Assembly: GCF_000498355.1 (NCBI RefSeq)
Contig: NZ_AVSV01000022.1
Coordinates: 1 to 64,000 of the forward strand
Length of the DNA: 64,000 nucleotides
Direction: 5' to 3'
From: Clostridium sp. Ade.TY
GTDB taxonomy: Bacteria > Bacillota > Clostridia > Clostridiales > Clostridiaceae
Part shown: positions 34,016 through 41,395 of the stretch, piece after piece
Layout of the letters: every line of letters begins with the position of its first letter
How positions within the stretch are numbered: position 1 is the first letter of the stretch
Made by a program: the position numbers and the translations under genes
Notes under the pieces: model-generated
Databases searched by the model: none
Told to the model about the DNA's origin: nothing
The model's input: the letters and a program-made list of their open reading frames with translations, nothing else

Positions 34016-34744
34016 ATGAATTTTTATAATGATATAAGAGAAAATTTTATTAAAATAATAGAAGAAAATAATTTGGATATAAATGAAGAAGTAATTTTAA
34101 CGAAAAAACTAACTCCAAAAGAAGCAATAGGAAATCCAGATAGAGACGACTACCCAATACTTAAGGGAAAGGAAGTTTTATTAAATTCAAATTATAAGGG
34201 ATTTATAGGGCAAGCCTATACAGATAATCCAAAAGATTTTAAAGGAACACTTGAAGATATTTTAAATCTAGACCTAAACGTAGAAGACAATTTACCAGTA
34301 TTTATTGCTACATTAAATGCAGTACTTAGAAGTTTAAATCTTATAGATAATACTATTCACTGCAAAGATGATGAGCCAAAAGAATGTGCAAAAAAGATTT
34401 TAATGGAAATGAAAAAAAGTTATAAAGGGAAAAATATTGCTCTTATAGGTCTTCAACCAGGAATATTAAATGCATTAAGCAAAGAATTTAATGTTAGAGT
34501 ACTTGATTTAAATGATGAAAACATAGGAAAAGAGAAATCAAATGTAATTATAGAACATGGTATAAATGATTTTTCAAAAGTTGTAAATTGGGCAGATATA
34601 TTATTAGTTACAGGTAGTACAAGTTGTAATGGAACTATAACTAACTTCTTAAACATAAAAAAACCAATATATTTCTATGGTACATCAATATCTGGTATAG
34701 CATATATTATGGGATTAAATAGACTATGCTTTTGTTCAAAATAA
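34016..34744 (+). CDS. DUF364 / DUF4213 protein in the mod operon
   Basis: 242 residues. N-terminal DUF4213-like part (about 1-100, with KGFIGQAYTDNP) and a Rossmann-like DUF364 domain (about 125-240) with IALIGLQPG, LLVTGSTSCNGT and FYGTSISGIAY. DUF364 is annotated as a putative heavy-metal chelation domain and often lies with molybdate or other metal transporters. It begins 9 bp after modC and precedes the operon terminator. It may handle molybdenum after uptake; this is inference from context. Confidence 0.75.
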   Translation: MNFYNDIRENFIKIIEENNLDINEEVILTKKLTPKEAIGNPDRDDYPILKGKEVLLNSNYKGFIGQAYTDNPKDFKGTLEDILNLDLNVEDNLPVFIATLNAVLRSLNLIDNTIHCKDDEPKECAKKILMEMKKSYKGKNIALIGLQPGILNALSKEFNVRVLDLNDENIGKEKSNVIIEHGINDFSKVVNWADILLVTGSTSCNGTITNFLNIKKPIYFYGTSISGIAYIMGLNRLCFCSK

Positions 34745-34754
34745 TACAGTAATA

Positions 34755-34789
34755 GTAGACCACCTATATTAAATAGGTGGTCTATTTTA
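34755..34789 (+). terminator. Terminator after the mod operon
   Basis: A 12-bp perfect stem TAGACCACCTAT/ATAGGTGGTCTA and a T-run. Confidence 0.85.
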
Positions 34790-34849
34790 GTGTATCAAAA
34801 GATACTGATAGTCAGTTGTTAATAAAGTTTTAAGTTTACCTATTTAACA

Positions 34850-34879
34850 TTGATTGAATATATTAATACAAAGTATAAT
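34850..34879 (+). promoter_or_regulatory. Probable promoter of the cytolysin gene
   Basis: TTGATT (34850-34855) and TATAAT (34874-34879) are 18 bp apart, 68 bp before the start codon. No clear pair of VirR boxes is present upstream. Confidence 0.5.
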
Positions 34880-34947
34880 GAATTAACAAATTTATTAATT
34901 TATTGTAAAAAAATTAATAAATTTTCAAAATAAGGGGGGACATACAA

Positions 34948-36483
34948 ATGAAAAAAATATCTAAACTAGGGCTGCTTTACATAATTATAATTAGTTTTGT
35001 AATAGCTTTACCTACGGAAATAGTCTATGGAAGTGAGGTTAAAAATACTAATGTATTAAAAGAAAATATACAATCTAATAAAGATAGTATAGACAATGGC
35101 ATTTATAATTTAAATTACAATAGTAATGAAATTTTATCATCAAATGGGGACAAAATAGAAAGCTTTCCAAAAAAGGAAGGAAAAAAATTATCGGGTAAAT
35201 TTATAGTAGTAAATCATGAAAAGAAAAACATATCTTCTAGAAGTGCTGATATATCTTTAATTGATGCAGTAAACGATAGAACATATCCAGGGGCAATCCA
35301 ACTTGCAAATAGAGATTTAGTCCATAATAGACCAGATATAATAATAACAAAAAGAAGACCTATAACTATAAGTGTAGATTTACCAGGAATGGGAACAGAA
35401 AATAAAGTTGTAGTAAAAAATCCTACATATTCTAGTGTATCAGCTGGAATAGATAATTTAGTATCAAAATGGAATGAAAAATATTCAGGAACACATACAC
35501 TTCCAGCAAGAACTCAATATTCAGAGTCAATGGTGTATAGTGAATCTCAACTTTCAACAGCACTTAAAGTTAATTGTAAGACAGTTAGTAGTTCACTTGG
35601 AATAGATTTTAGTGCAATAGCAAAAGGTCAAAAAACTGTAATGGTTGCATCATACAAGCAAATATTTTATACAGCAAGTGTTGATCTTCCAGATAGACCA
35701 TCTGATTTATTTGGGGAAAATGTGACATTTAAAGATCTTCAAAATAAAGGTGTAAATAATGAAAATCCTCCAGCTTTAGTTTCAAATGTTTCATATGGAA
35801 GAACTATATTTGTAAAATTAGAATCTACATCAAAAAGTAAAAATATAAAAGCTGCATTTAAAGCATTACTTAAAAATGGAAGTGTAGAAAATAATTCAGA
35901 GTACAAAGATGTTTTAAATCAAAGTACATTTACTGCTGTGGTACTTGGTGGTGATTCAAAAGAACATAATAAAATAATTACTAATGATTTTAATGAAATA
36001 AAGAATGTTATAAAATCAAATGCAGAAATGAGTGCAAAAAATCCAGGATATCCAATATCATATACTAGCGTATTTTTAAAAGATAATAAAATAGCTACAA
36101 TTAATAGTAAAACAGATTATGTAGAAACTACATCAACTGAATATTCAAGTGGAAAAATTGCTTTAAACCACAGCGGTGCATATGTTGCAAAGTTTTATGT
36201 AACTTGGGATGAGGTTTCATATGACAAGGATGGAAATGAAGTTTTAAAACATAAATCTTGGGATGAAAATGGATATAATAGAACAGCTCACTTTTATACT
36301 GAAATTCCACTAGATGGTAATGCAAGAAATATACAAGTTAAGGCTTATGAATGTACAGGCCTTGCTTGGGAGTGGTGGAGAAAGGTATTTGATGAAAAAA
36401 ATGTTCCTTTAACAAAGAAAAGTACTTTTTCAATTTGGGGAACAACTCTTTATCCAGCAAAAAGTATAGAAGTTGAAGTTTAA
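34948..36483 (+). CDS. Cholesterol-dependent cytolysin (perfringolysin O-like)
   Basis: 511 residues, the family's usual length. A signal peptide of about 28 residues (Lys-rich start, hydrophobic core to VYG) directs secretion. The CDC core starts with NDRTYPGAIQLANRDL. The Trp-rich undecapeptide ECTGLAWEWWR is intact at 468-478, including the single Cys of thiol-activated cytolysins, and the loop 1 Thr-Leu pair is present in TTLYP. The family binds cholesterol-containing membranes, oligomerises into rings and forms large pores. GGGGGGA precedes the ATG. It is monocistronic, with its own promoter and terminator. Confidence 0.95.
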   Translation: MKKISKLGLLYIIIISFVIALPTEIVYGSEVKNTNVLKENIQSNKDSIDNGIYNLNYNSNEILSSNGDKIESFPKKEGKKLSGKFIVVNHEKKNISSRSADISLIDAVNDRTYPGAIQLANRDLVHNRPDIIITKRRPITISVDLPGMGTENKVVVKNPTYSSVSAGIDNLVSKWNEKYSGTHTLPARTQYSESMVYSESQLSTALKVNCKTVSSSLGIDFSAIAKGQKTVMVASYKQIFYTASVDLPDRPSDLFGENVTFKDLQNKGVNNENPPALVSNVSYGRTIFVKLESTSKSKNIKAAFKALLKNGSVENNSEYKDVLNQSTFTAVVLGGDSKEHNKIITNDFNEIKNVIKSNAEMSAKNPGYPISYTSVFLKDNKIATINSKTDYVETTSTEYSSGKIALNHSGAYVAKFYVTWDEVSYDKDGNEVLKHKSWDENGYNRTAHFYTEIPLDGNARNIQVKAYECTGLAWEWWRKVFDEKNVPLTKKSTFSIWGTTLYPAKSIEVEV

Positions 36484-36501
36484 TTTAAATAAATAAATTT
36501 T

Positions 36502-36533
36502 AGGCACTGACCAAATAGGTTGGTGTCTTTTTT
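36502..36533 (+). terminator. Terminator after the cytolysin gene
   Basis: An 11-bp imperfect stem AGGCACTGACC/GGTTGGTGTCT with a 5-nt loop and a T-run. Confidence 0.75.
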
Positions 36534-36764
36534 AATAATTCAATAATAATTTTTAATCTTTTAATTAAAGTACTTATGGGAAGTTTTATATATTAAAAGT
36601 AAGATATTTATGCAAGGATGAAATAAGGTTATATATAAATTAAATGTATGAAAGCTAAAAAATACTATATTTTAAATGAATAGTATATTTTTAAAATTAA
36701 TAACATTAAATAATTATAACAATATAATAGTATTGATAAAAATTTCGGTAATGGGAGGATAAGA

Positions 36765-37421
36765 TTGAAAAGGGTATGTATATCAATATTAATTTTAATA
36801 ATTTCATTTGTAACAGTAGGGTGTAGCAAAGAAAAAGAAGATAATTTAGAAAAAATAAGAACTGAAATAAAAGAAGAACTAAAAGTTGAATTTGATAAGG
36901 AAAAAGAAAAAATACAAGAAGATTTTTATAAAGAAAAAGAAAAATTACAAGAAAACTTAGAAGAGAAAATTAGAAAAGAAATAGAAGAAAAAAATAAAAA
37001 TGAATTAAATAAGCCTGGTAATATAGCTCAAAGTAAAGAAGAAAATAGTAATGAGAAAAAATTAGATGAAGCATTTAAGAAACAATATTTTTTAAAAAAA
37101 GATAGTGAAGGTAGAGATTTATTTCAAAAAGATCAAACACTTGATTCACTTTTAAAGAATAATTTAAATATTCCATATAAATATCAACCTTTTTTAGATC
37201 AAAAAGGAAATAAAGGAATATCCATAAAGATTTGTTTTAAGGACTTAGGTGGTTCTGATGAATATTATAAAGAGTCAAGAAACTTTCTTAATATAATGCA
37301 TAATTTTAGATTAGATAGCGGAGCTGATATACAATCTTTATATATTTATAACTTAGATAATTCAGCAAATATGATTTATGAGTGGTATGGAGGAAGTATT
37401 GGATTTAAACATACTGGATAA
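36765..37421 (+). CDS. Coiled-coil lipoprotein of unknown function
   Basis: 218 residues with TTG start behind GGGAGGA. The signal peptide ends in a lipobox (TVGCS). Residues 24-85 are almost all Lys, Glu, Leu, Ile and Asn in heptad-like spacing, predicted to form a long coiled coil. A compact C-terminal domain follows (about 105-218; KYQPFLDQKGNKGISIKICF, LNIMHNFRLDSG). I do not recognise the family. It lies between the cytolysin and the PfoR-like gene but has its own leader and terminator. Confidence 0.65.
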   Translation: MKRVCISILILIISFVTVGCSKEKEDNLEKIRTEIKEELKVEFDKEKEKIQEDFYKEKEKLQENLEEKIRKEIEEKNKNELNKPGNIAQSKEENSNEKKLDEAFKKQYFLKKDSEGRDLFQKDQTLDSLLKNNLNIPYKYQPFLDQKGNKGISIKICFKDLGGSDEYYKESRNFLNIMHNFRLDSGADIQSLYIYNLDNSANMIYEWYGGSIGFKHTG

Positions 37422-37525
37422 CATTTATAAAAGAAAATCAAATAAGATTAAGAATCAAAGAATTTAAATTTTAAAATTATATATGTATTATTATAGACAA
37501 TTTTAAAAAAATAAATATTAAACAG

Positions 37526-37560
37526 AAATAGTAGATAAATTAAATATCTACTATTTTTAG
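37526..37560 (+). terminator. Terminator after the lipoprotein gene
   Basis: A 12-bp perfect stem AAATAGTAGATA/TATCTACTATTT, a 7-nt loop and a T-run. Confidence 0.8.
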
Positions 37561-38042
37561 TTTTTTTACTAAATGCATATTTATTAAATATAATAAATAT
37601 TTTTAAAGGTAGGGTTTGTATATAAAAAAATAATTTGTTAATATTCATAAGAAATTGTAATGGAATTATGGTTAGATCTTAAATTAGATTATAAAGAAAA
37701 TTTATTTAAATTATTTTTATTTAATAAATAGATTAAAAGTCAGTAAAAATAATGATTTTTTTGACGAAATTTAATTATTATATTTTAAATATAAATATAA
37801 ATTTTTATATTATTAAAAAAAATTAAAAATTTATGTTGCATTATAAAAATAAAGTATGATATATTATTAACGAACAAGTTAGTTGTACATACAAATGAAG
37901 AAGTGTAAAACATACTTTTATAACATTTAAACGATTAACTTTTTTAAAATTACTAGTGATTTTTTATTAAAAAAATAAAACCCTTAAATTTTAATGACAA
38001 ATAATAAACAAAGAAATTTATTTTTGAAGGATGAAGAGTGAG
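37561..38042 (+). promoter_or_regulatory. Long upstream region of the PfoR-like gene
   Basis: About 480 bp with no gene. TTGCAT and TATATT boxes 18 bp apart lie near 37833-37862. Some 10 bp downstream is an imperfect palindrome ACAAGTTAGTTGT (37874-37886), the size of a MarR-type operator, close to the likely transcription start. The MarR gene at 40204 is a candidate to bind it. This leaves a leader of about 160 nt with no clear structure. Confidence 0.35.
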
Positions 38043-39107
38043 ATGACAAAAGAAAATATGAAAAATAAGGACAGGCTTACAGCTAAAGATTATTTAAATA
38101 AAATATTAGCAGGTACAGCTACAGGAATAGTTGTTGGATTAATTCCAAATGCAATTTTAGGATCAATTTTTAAAGGACTTATAGGAGTTTCTCCTATGTT
38201 TTTAACTCTTTACAATGCAGTAAATATAATGCAATTTGTAGTTCCTATATTAGTTGGAGTTTTAGTAGGATTACAGTTTAACTTTAATGCAATGCAATCT
38301 GTAATAGTTGGTTGTGCAGTATTTTTAGGATCAGGTGCTTTTAAAGTAACAGAATCTGGCGTTATGCTTGTTGGAATTGGTGATTTAATAAATATAATGT
38401 TAGTTTCATGTATTGCAGTTATAGTAATAAGAGCAATTGGTGATAAACTTGGTTCTTTAACAATTCTTTTATTACCAATCATAGCAGGTGCAGGTGTTGG
38501 TGTTATTGGTATGCTTATGTTGCCATATGTTAGAGAGATAACTATTGGAATAGGCGCAGTTATGAATAAATTTACAACACTACAACCTTTATTAATGTGT
38601 ATATTAATTAGCGTATCATTTGCAATTTTAATAATATCTCCAATATCTACTGTAGCTATTGGTATAGCTATTGGTATAACAGGATTAGGAGCAGGAGCAG
38701 CAGCAATTGGAGTTGCAGCTTGTACAGCAGTATTAGTAATTGGTTCAAGAAGAATAAATCAAAGTGGAGTTACTTTATCAGTTTTACTTGGTGCTATGAA
38801 GATGATGATGCCAAACTTAGTTAAATACCCTATAATAGCAGTTCCTATAATAGCAAATGGAATACTTTGTGGAATAGGTGGATATTTATTTAACATACTT
38901 GGTACTCCAAATAGTGCAGGATTTGGTTTAGTTGGTTTAGTTGGACCACTTGCAGCTATTAATGGATCAACAGCAAGCGTTGGACTTGCCATAGCAAGTG
39001 CAGTTATAGCATTTATAGTTATACCATTTGTTGGTGCATTTTTAATTGATTTATTCTGCAGAAAAGTTTTAAAACTATACGATGATAATATTTTTAAATA
39101 TATTTAA
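38043..39107 (+). CDS. PfoR-like PTS_EIIC_2 family membrane protein
   Basis: About 354 residues, very hydrophobic with about ten membrane segments. The pattern AKDYLNKILAGTATGIVVGLIPNAILG followed by QFVVPILVGVLVGLQF is that of PTS_EIIC_2 (PF13303), the family of the C. perfringens regulator PfoR. No EIIA or EIIB gene is present, so it is probably not a classical sugar PTS permease. An ATG at 38031 is also in frame but is one base from the GAAGG; 38043 is better spaced. It is followed 33 bp later by a ketopantoate-reductase-like gene, which points to transport of a keto or hydroxy acid. Confidence 0.7.
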   Translation: MTKENMKNKDRLTAKDYLNKILAGTATGIVVGLIPNAILGSIFKGLIGVSPMFLTLYNAVNIMQFVVPILVGVLVGLQFNFNAMQSVIVGCAVFLGSGAFKVTESGVMLVGIGDLINIMLVSCIAVIVIRAIGDKLGSLTILLLPIIAGAGVGVIGMLMLPYVREITIGIGAVMNKFTTLQPLLMCILISVSFAILIISPISTVAIGIAIGITGLGAGAAAIGVAACTAVLVIGSRRINQSGVTLSVLLGAMKMMMPNLVKYPIIAVPIIANGILCGIGGYLFNILGTPNSAGFGLVGLVGPLAAINGSTASVGLAIASAVIAFIVIPFVGAFLIDLFCRKVLKLYDDNIFKYI

Positions 39108-39140
39108 TTAACAATATATAAAATAAGGAGAGTGTTCTAA

Positions 39141-40070
39141 ATGAAAATAGGAATTATTGGAGCAGGAGCTATGGGCTCACGTTTTGGATATATGTTACAA
39201 AAAGCAGGAAACGATGTATTTTTAGTTGATGGTTGGAAAGATCACGTTGATGCTATAAATAAAGAAGGACTTTTAATTGAAGAAAATGGGGAAACAAAAA
39301 AGGTAAAAATACCTGCAATGCTTCCTGAAGATGCAAAAGAAGTTCCAGAATTAATGGTTTTATTTACAAAATCAATGGGATTAAAACCTATGTTAGAATC
39401 AATTAAAGGTATTATTGGAGAAAATACAAAAGTATTATGTTTATTAAATGGATTAGGACATAATGAAACTATTGCTGAATATGTTGATATGAAGAATATC
39501 CTTATGGGAGTTACTCTATGGACAGCTGGGCTTAAAGGACCAGGCCATGTACTTTTAACAGGAGATGGAAGTTTAGAGGTTCAAAATTTAGATCCTAAAA
39601 TGGAAGTTGAAGCTAAAGAAATATGTAATGTATTAAATAATGCTGGATTAAAAGCTCACTATAGTGAAGATGTAATTTTCTCAATTTGGAGAAAAGCTTG
39701 CGTAAATGCTACATTAAATAGTACTTGTACAATATTAGATTGTAATATAAAAGAATTTGGTGAATTAAAAGAATCTAGTGTATTAATTAGAAAGATAATT
39801 GAAGAGTTTTCAAAAGTAGCTAAAACTTATGGAGTAGAATTAAACGTTGAAGAGGTTGCAAGAGGAATTGAAGCAATATATGACCCAAGTCAAGCTGGAG
39901 CTCATTATCCTTCAATGCACCAAGATTTAATACAAAATCATCGTTTAACTGAAATAGATTATATTAATGGATATGTTTCAAGAAAAGGTAAAGAACTTAA
40001 TATAGATACACCATATAATGATTTATTAACATCATTAGTTCATTCAAAGGAACAATTACTTATAAAATAA
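39141..40070 (+). CDS. 2-dehydropantoate 2-reductase family (PanE/ApbA)
   Basis: 309 residues. The N-terminal Rossmann motif is GAGAMGS, typical of PanE. Further conserved residues are the catalytic Lys in WRKACVNAT and SMHQDL with LTEIDYINGY near the C-terminus. It reduces a 2-keto acid, classically ketopantoate to pantoate with NADPH, in the cytoplasm. Many Firmicute homologues act on other keto acids. It sits between a PTS_EIIC_2 protein and a MarR regulator rather than with panB/panC, so a catabolic or non-pantothenate role is possible. AAGGAGAG precedes the ATG. Confidence 0.82.
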   Translation: MKIGIIGAGAMGSRFGYMLQKAGNDVFLVDGWKDHVDAINKEGLLIEENGETKKVKIPAMLPEDAKEVPELMVLFTKSMGLKPMLESIKGIIGENTKVLCLLNGLGHNETIAEYVDMKNILMGVTLWTAGLKGPGHVLLTGDGSLEVQNLDPKMEVEAKEICNVLNNAGLKAHYSEDVIFSIWRKACVNATLNSTCTILDCNIKEFGELKESSVLIRKIIEEFSKVAKTYGVELNVEEVARGIEAIYDPSQAGAHYPSMHQDLIQNHRLTEIDYINGYVSRKGKELNIDTPYNDLLTSLVHSKEQLLIK

Positions 40071-40079
40071 AAATACTTA

Positions 40080-40112
40080 AAAGGAAGTTTAGTTTAAACT
40101 TCCTTTATTTTT
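40080..40112 (+). terminator. Terminator after the reductase gene
   Basis: A 11-bp perfect stem AAAGGAAGTTT/AAACTTCCTTT and ATTTTT. Confidence 0.8.
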
Positions 40113-40203
40113 GTAGTTAAATGTAAAAAATTGTGTGAATAGTTGCAAATTTTAGCATTTATCTTTAATATAGATATTATATTATTTCATACTGGAGGAA
40201 AAA

Positions 40204-40629
40204 ATGCTAGAACAAAATTTCTGTGGATGTTTATTTTTCACTGCAACTAGATTAAAAAAAATAGCAGCAAACATAGCTGACGAAGAATTAAAGCCTTTAG
40301 GTTTATCACCTTCTTACGTATATATTTTACTTGGGGTTAAATTTAAGCCAGGCATTACTCAAAAGGAATTATGTGAAGAGCTTCATTTAAAACCATCTAC
40401 AATAACAAGGTTAATTGATAAACTTGTTATAAATGGTTTAGTTGAAAGAAGATCTGAAGGAAAATTATCTCATATATTCTTAACCGAAAAGGGAGAAGAA
40501 ATACAAGAGGATATATCCAAATATAGATTGAAATTACATAATAAATATAAAGAATTATTAGGTGAAGAAAATTATAAATTTTTAACTGAGCTTACAAATG
40601 ATTCAGCAAGAATATTAGAAGAGAATTAA
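40204..40629 (+). CDS. MarR-family transcription regulator
   Basis: 141 residues with winged helix-turn-helix: GITQKELCEELHLKPSTITRLIDKLVINGLVERR, then the wing SHIFLTEKGEE. A Cys pair near the N-terminus (NFCGCLFF) could sense oxidants or metal. TGGAGGA precedes the ATG. It probably regulates the neighbouring PfoR-like and reductase genes, whose promoter holds a candidate palindrome. Confidence 0.83.
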   Translation: MLEQNFCGCLFFTATRLKKIAANIADEELKPLGLSPSYVYILLGVKFKPGITQKELCEELHLKPSTITRLIDKLVINGLVERRSEGKLSHIFLTEKGEEIQEDISKYRLKLHNKYKELLGEENYKFLTELTNDSARILEEN

Positions 40630-40650
40630 AATATTTCAAATTTTTAAAGT

Positions 40651-40708
40651 TTTACTTTTAATAAAAGTAAATTTAAGCCACTTATTTTAGGATAAGTGGC
40701 TTAAATTT
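40651..40708 (+). terminator. Tandem hairpins after the MarR gene
   Basis: A 9-bp perfect stem TTTACTTTT/AAAAGTAAA (40651-40671) is followed by a 17-bp perfect stem (40669-40685 with 40692-40708, core AAGCCACTTAT). The two share three bases. There is only a short T-rich tail, but the second stem is strong on both strands. Confidence 0.6.
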
Positions 40709-40935
40709 ATTTAACTTCTACTTTAAAAAAATATTTTTAATTAAATTTATTAAAAGAAATTATGATGATAATAATCATGATAAAAATATTTATTTTAATA
40801 ATTGTGTCATTGCAAAAATTATTGGTTCTATATAATTTAATATTCATATAAGTAGATATTTTTATATAGTGTGAGCTTGGCATCAATAAATAATATTTAA
40901 GAGTATTAACTTTAAAAAGAGTTAGTGTTTTTTAT
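40709..40935 (+). other. Possible small transcript: 29-residue hydrophobic ORF and an orphan terminator
   Basis: A terminator-like hairpin (AGTATTAACT/AGTTAGTGTT at 40902-40911 and 40920-40929, then T-run) has no assigned gene ahead of it, since the MarR gene has its own hairpin 190 bp earlier. In between, an ORF at 40762-40851 codes for a 29-residue, almost wholly hydrophobic peptide (MMIIIMIKIF...). Such ORFs arise by chance in AT-rich DNA, so this could be an RNA, a small membrane peptide or nothing. Confidence 0.25.
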
Positions 40936-41029
40936 TTATATAGGAAATTAAGTTTGGAATAATTGGAATTTTATTGATAAAATTGTATAATTATCTTGTA
41001 TAAAATGTTAAATAGAAAGTGTGATTTAA

Positions 41030-41248
41030 GTGAGTAAATATAATAATGACAGTATATGTCCAGTTTGTGGATCAAATAAAGTAATAAAAATAATATATGG
41101 ACTTCCAAATGAAGAAGGAATAAAAGAGTATGAAAAAGGAAATATAGAACTTGGTGGATGTGAGGTTGCAGATGATGATCCTAATCGTAAATGTAAAGAT
41201 TGTGGATCAACTTGGGAAGAAATAGAACTTACATTTAAAGAAAAGTAA
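41030..41248 (+). CDS. Small zinc-ribbon protein
   Basis: 72 residues. CPVCGSNK near the N-terminus and CKDCGSTW near the C-terminus make a four-cysteine zinc ribbon, with an acidic insert containing GGCEVADDDPN. GTG start at 41030. Similar orphan ribbons are common in Firmicutes without known function. It is 148 bp before the SF2 helicase-HNH gene and may or may not belong to it. Confidence 0.65.
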   Translation: MSKYNNDSICPVCGSNKVIKIIYGLPNEEGIKEYEKGNIELGGCEVADDDPNRKCKDCGSTWEEIELTFKEK

Positions 41249-41395
41249 AGAAAAGCTTAAGTTATATAAAGATGAAAGAGGCGAATGTAAAGGAATAGTG
41301 GAAAAGATTAAGTTAATAAGTGAAATATTTTAAGGGTATCTTTAACTTATAATATAACAAAAGATAAGATTTAATAGTAGAGAGGATTTATTAAT

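Noticed and set aside
34800-34850. VirR-box-like CAGTTGTT upstream of the cytolysin gene
   Set aside because: Only one partial match to the CCCAGTTNTNCAC consensus is present, the CAC end is missing, and no second box at the right spacing exists.
37526-37886. CRISPR-like or tandem repeats in the long intergenic stretch
   Set aside because: Similar AT-rich words recur (for example AAATTTAT), but with no regular length or spacing and no cas genes nearby.
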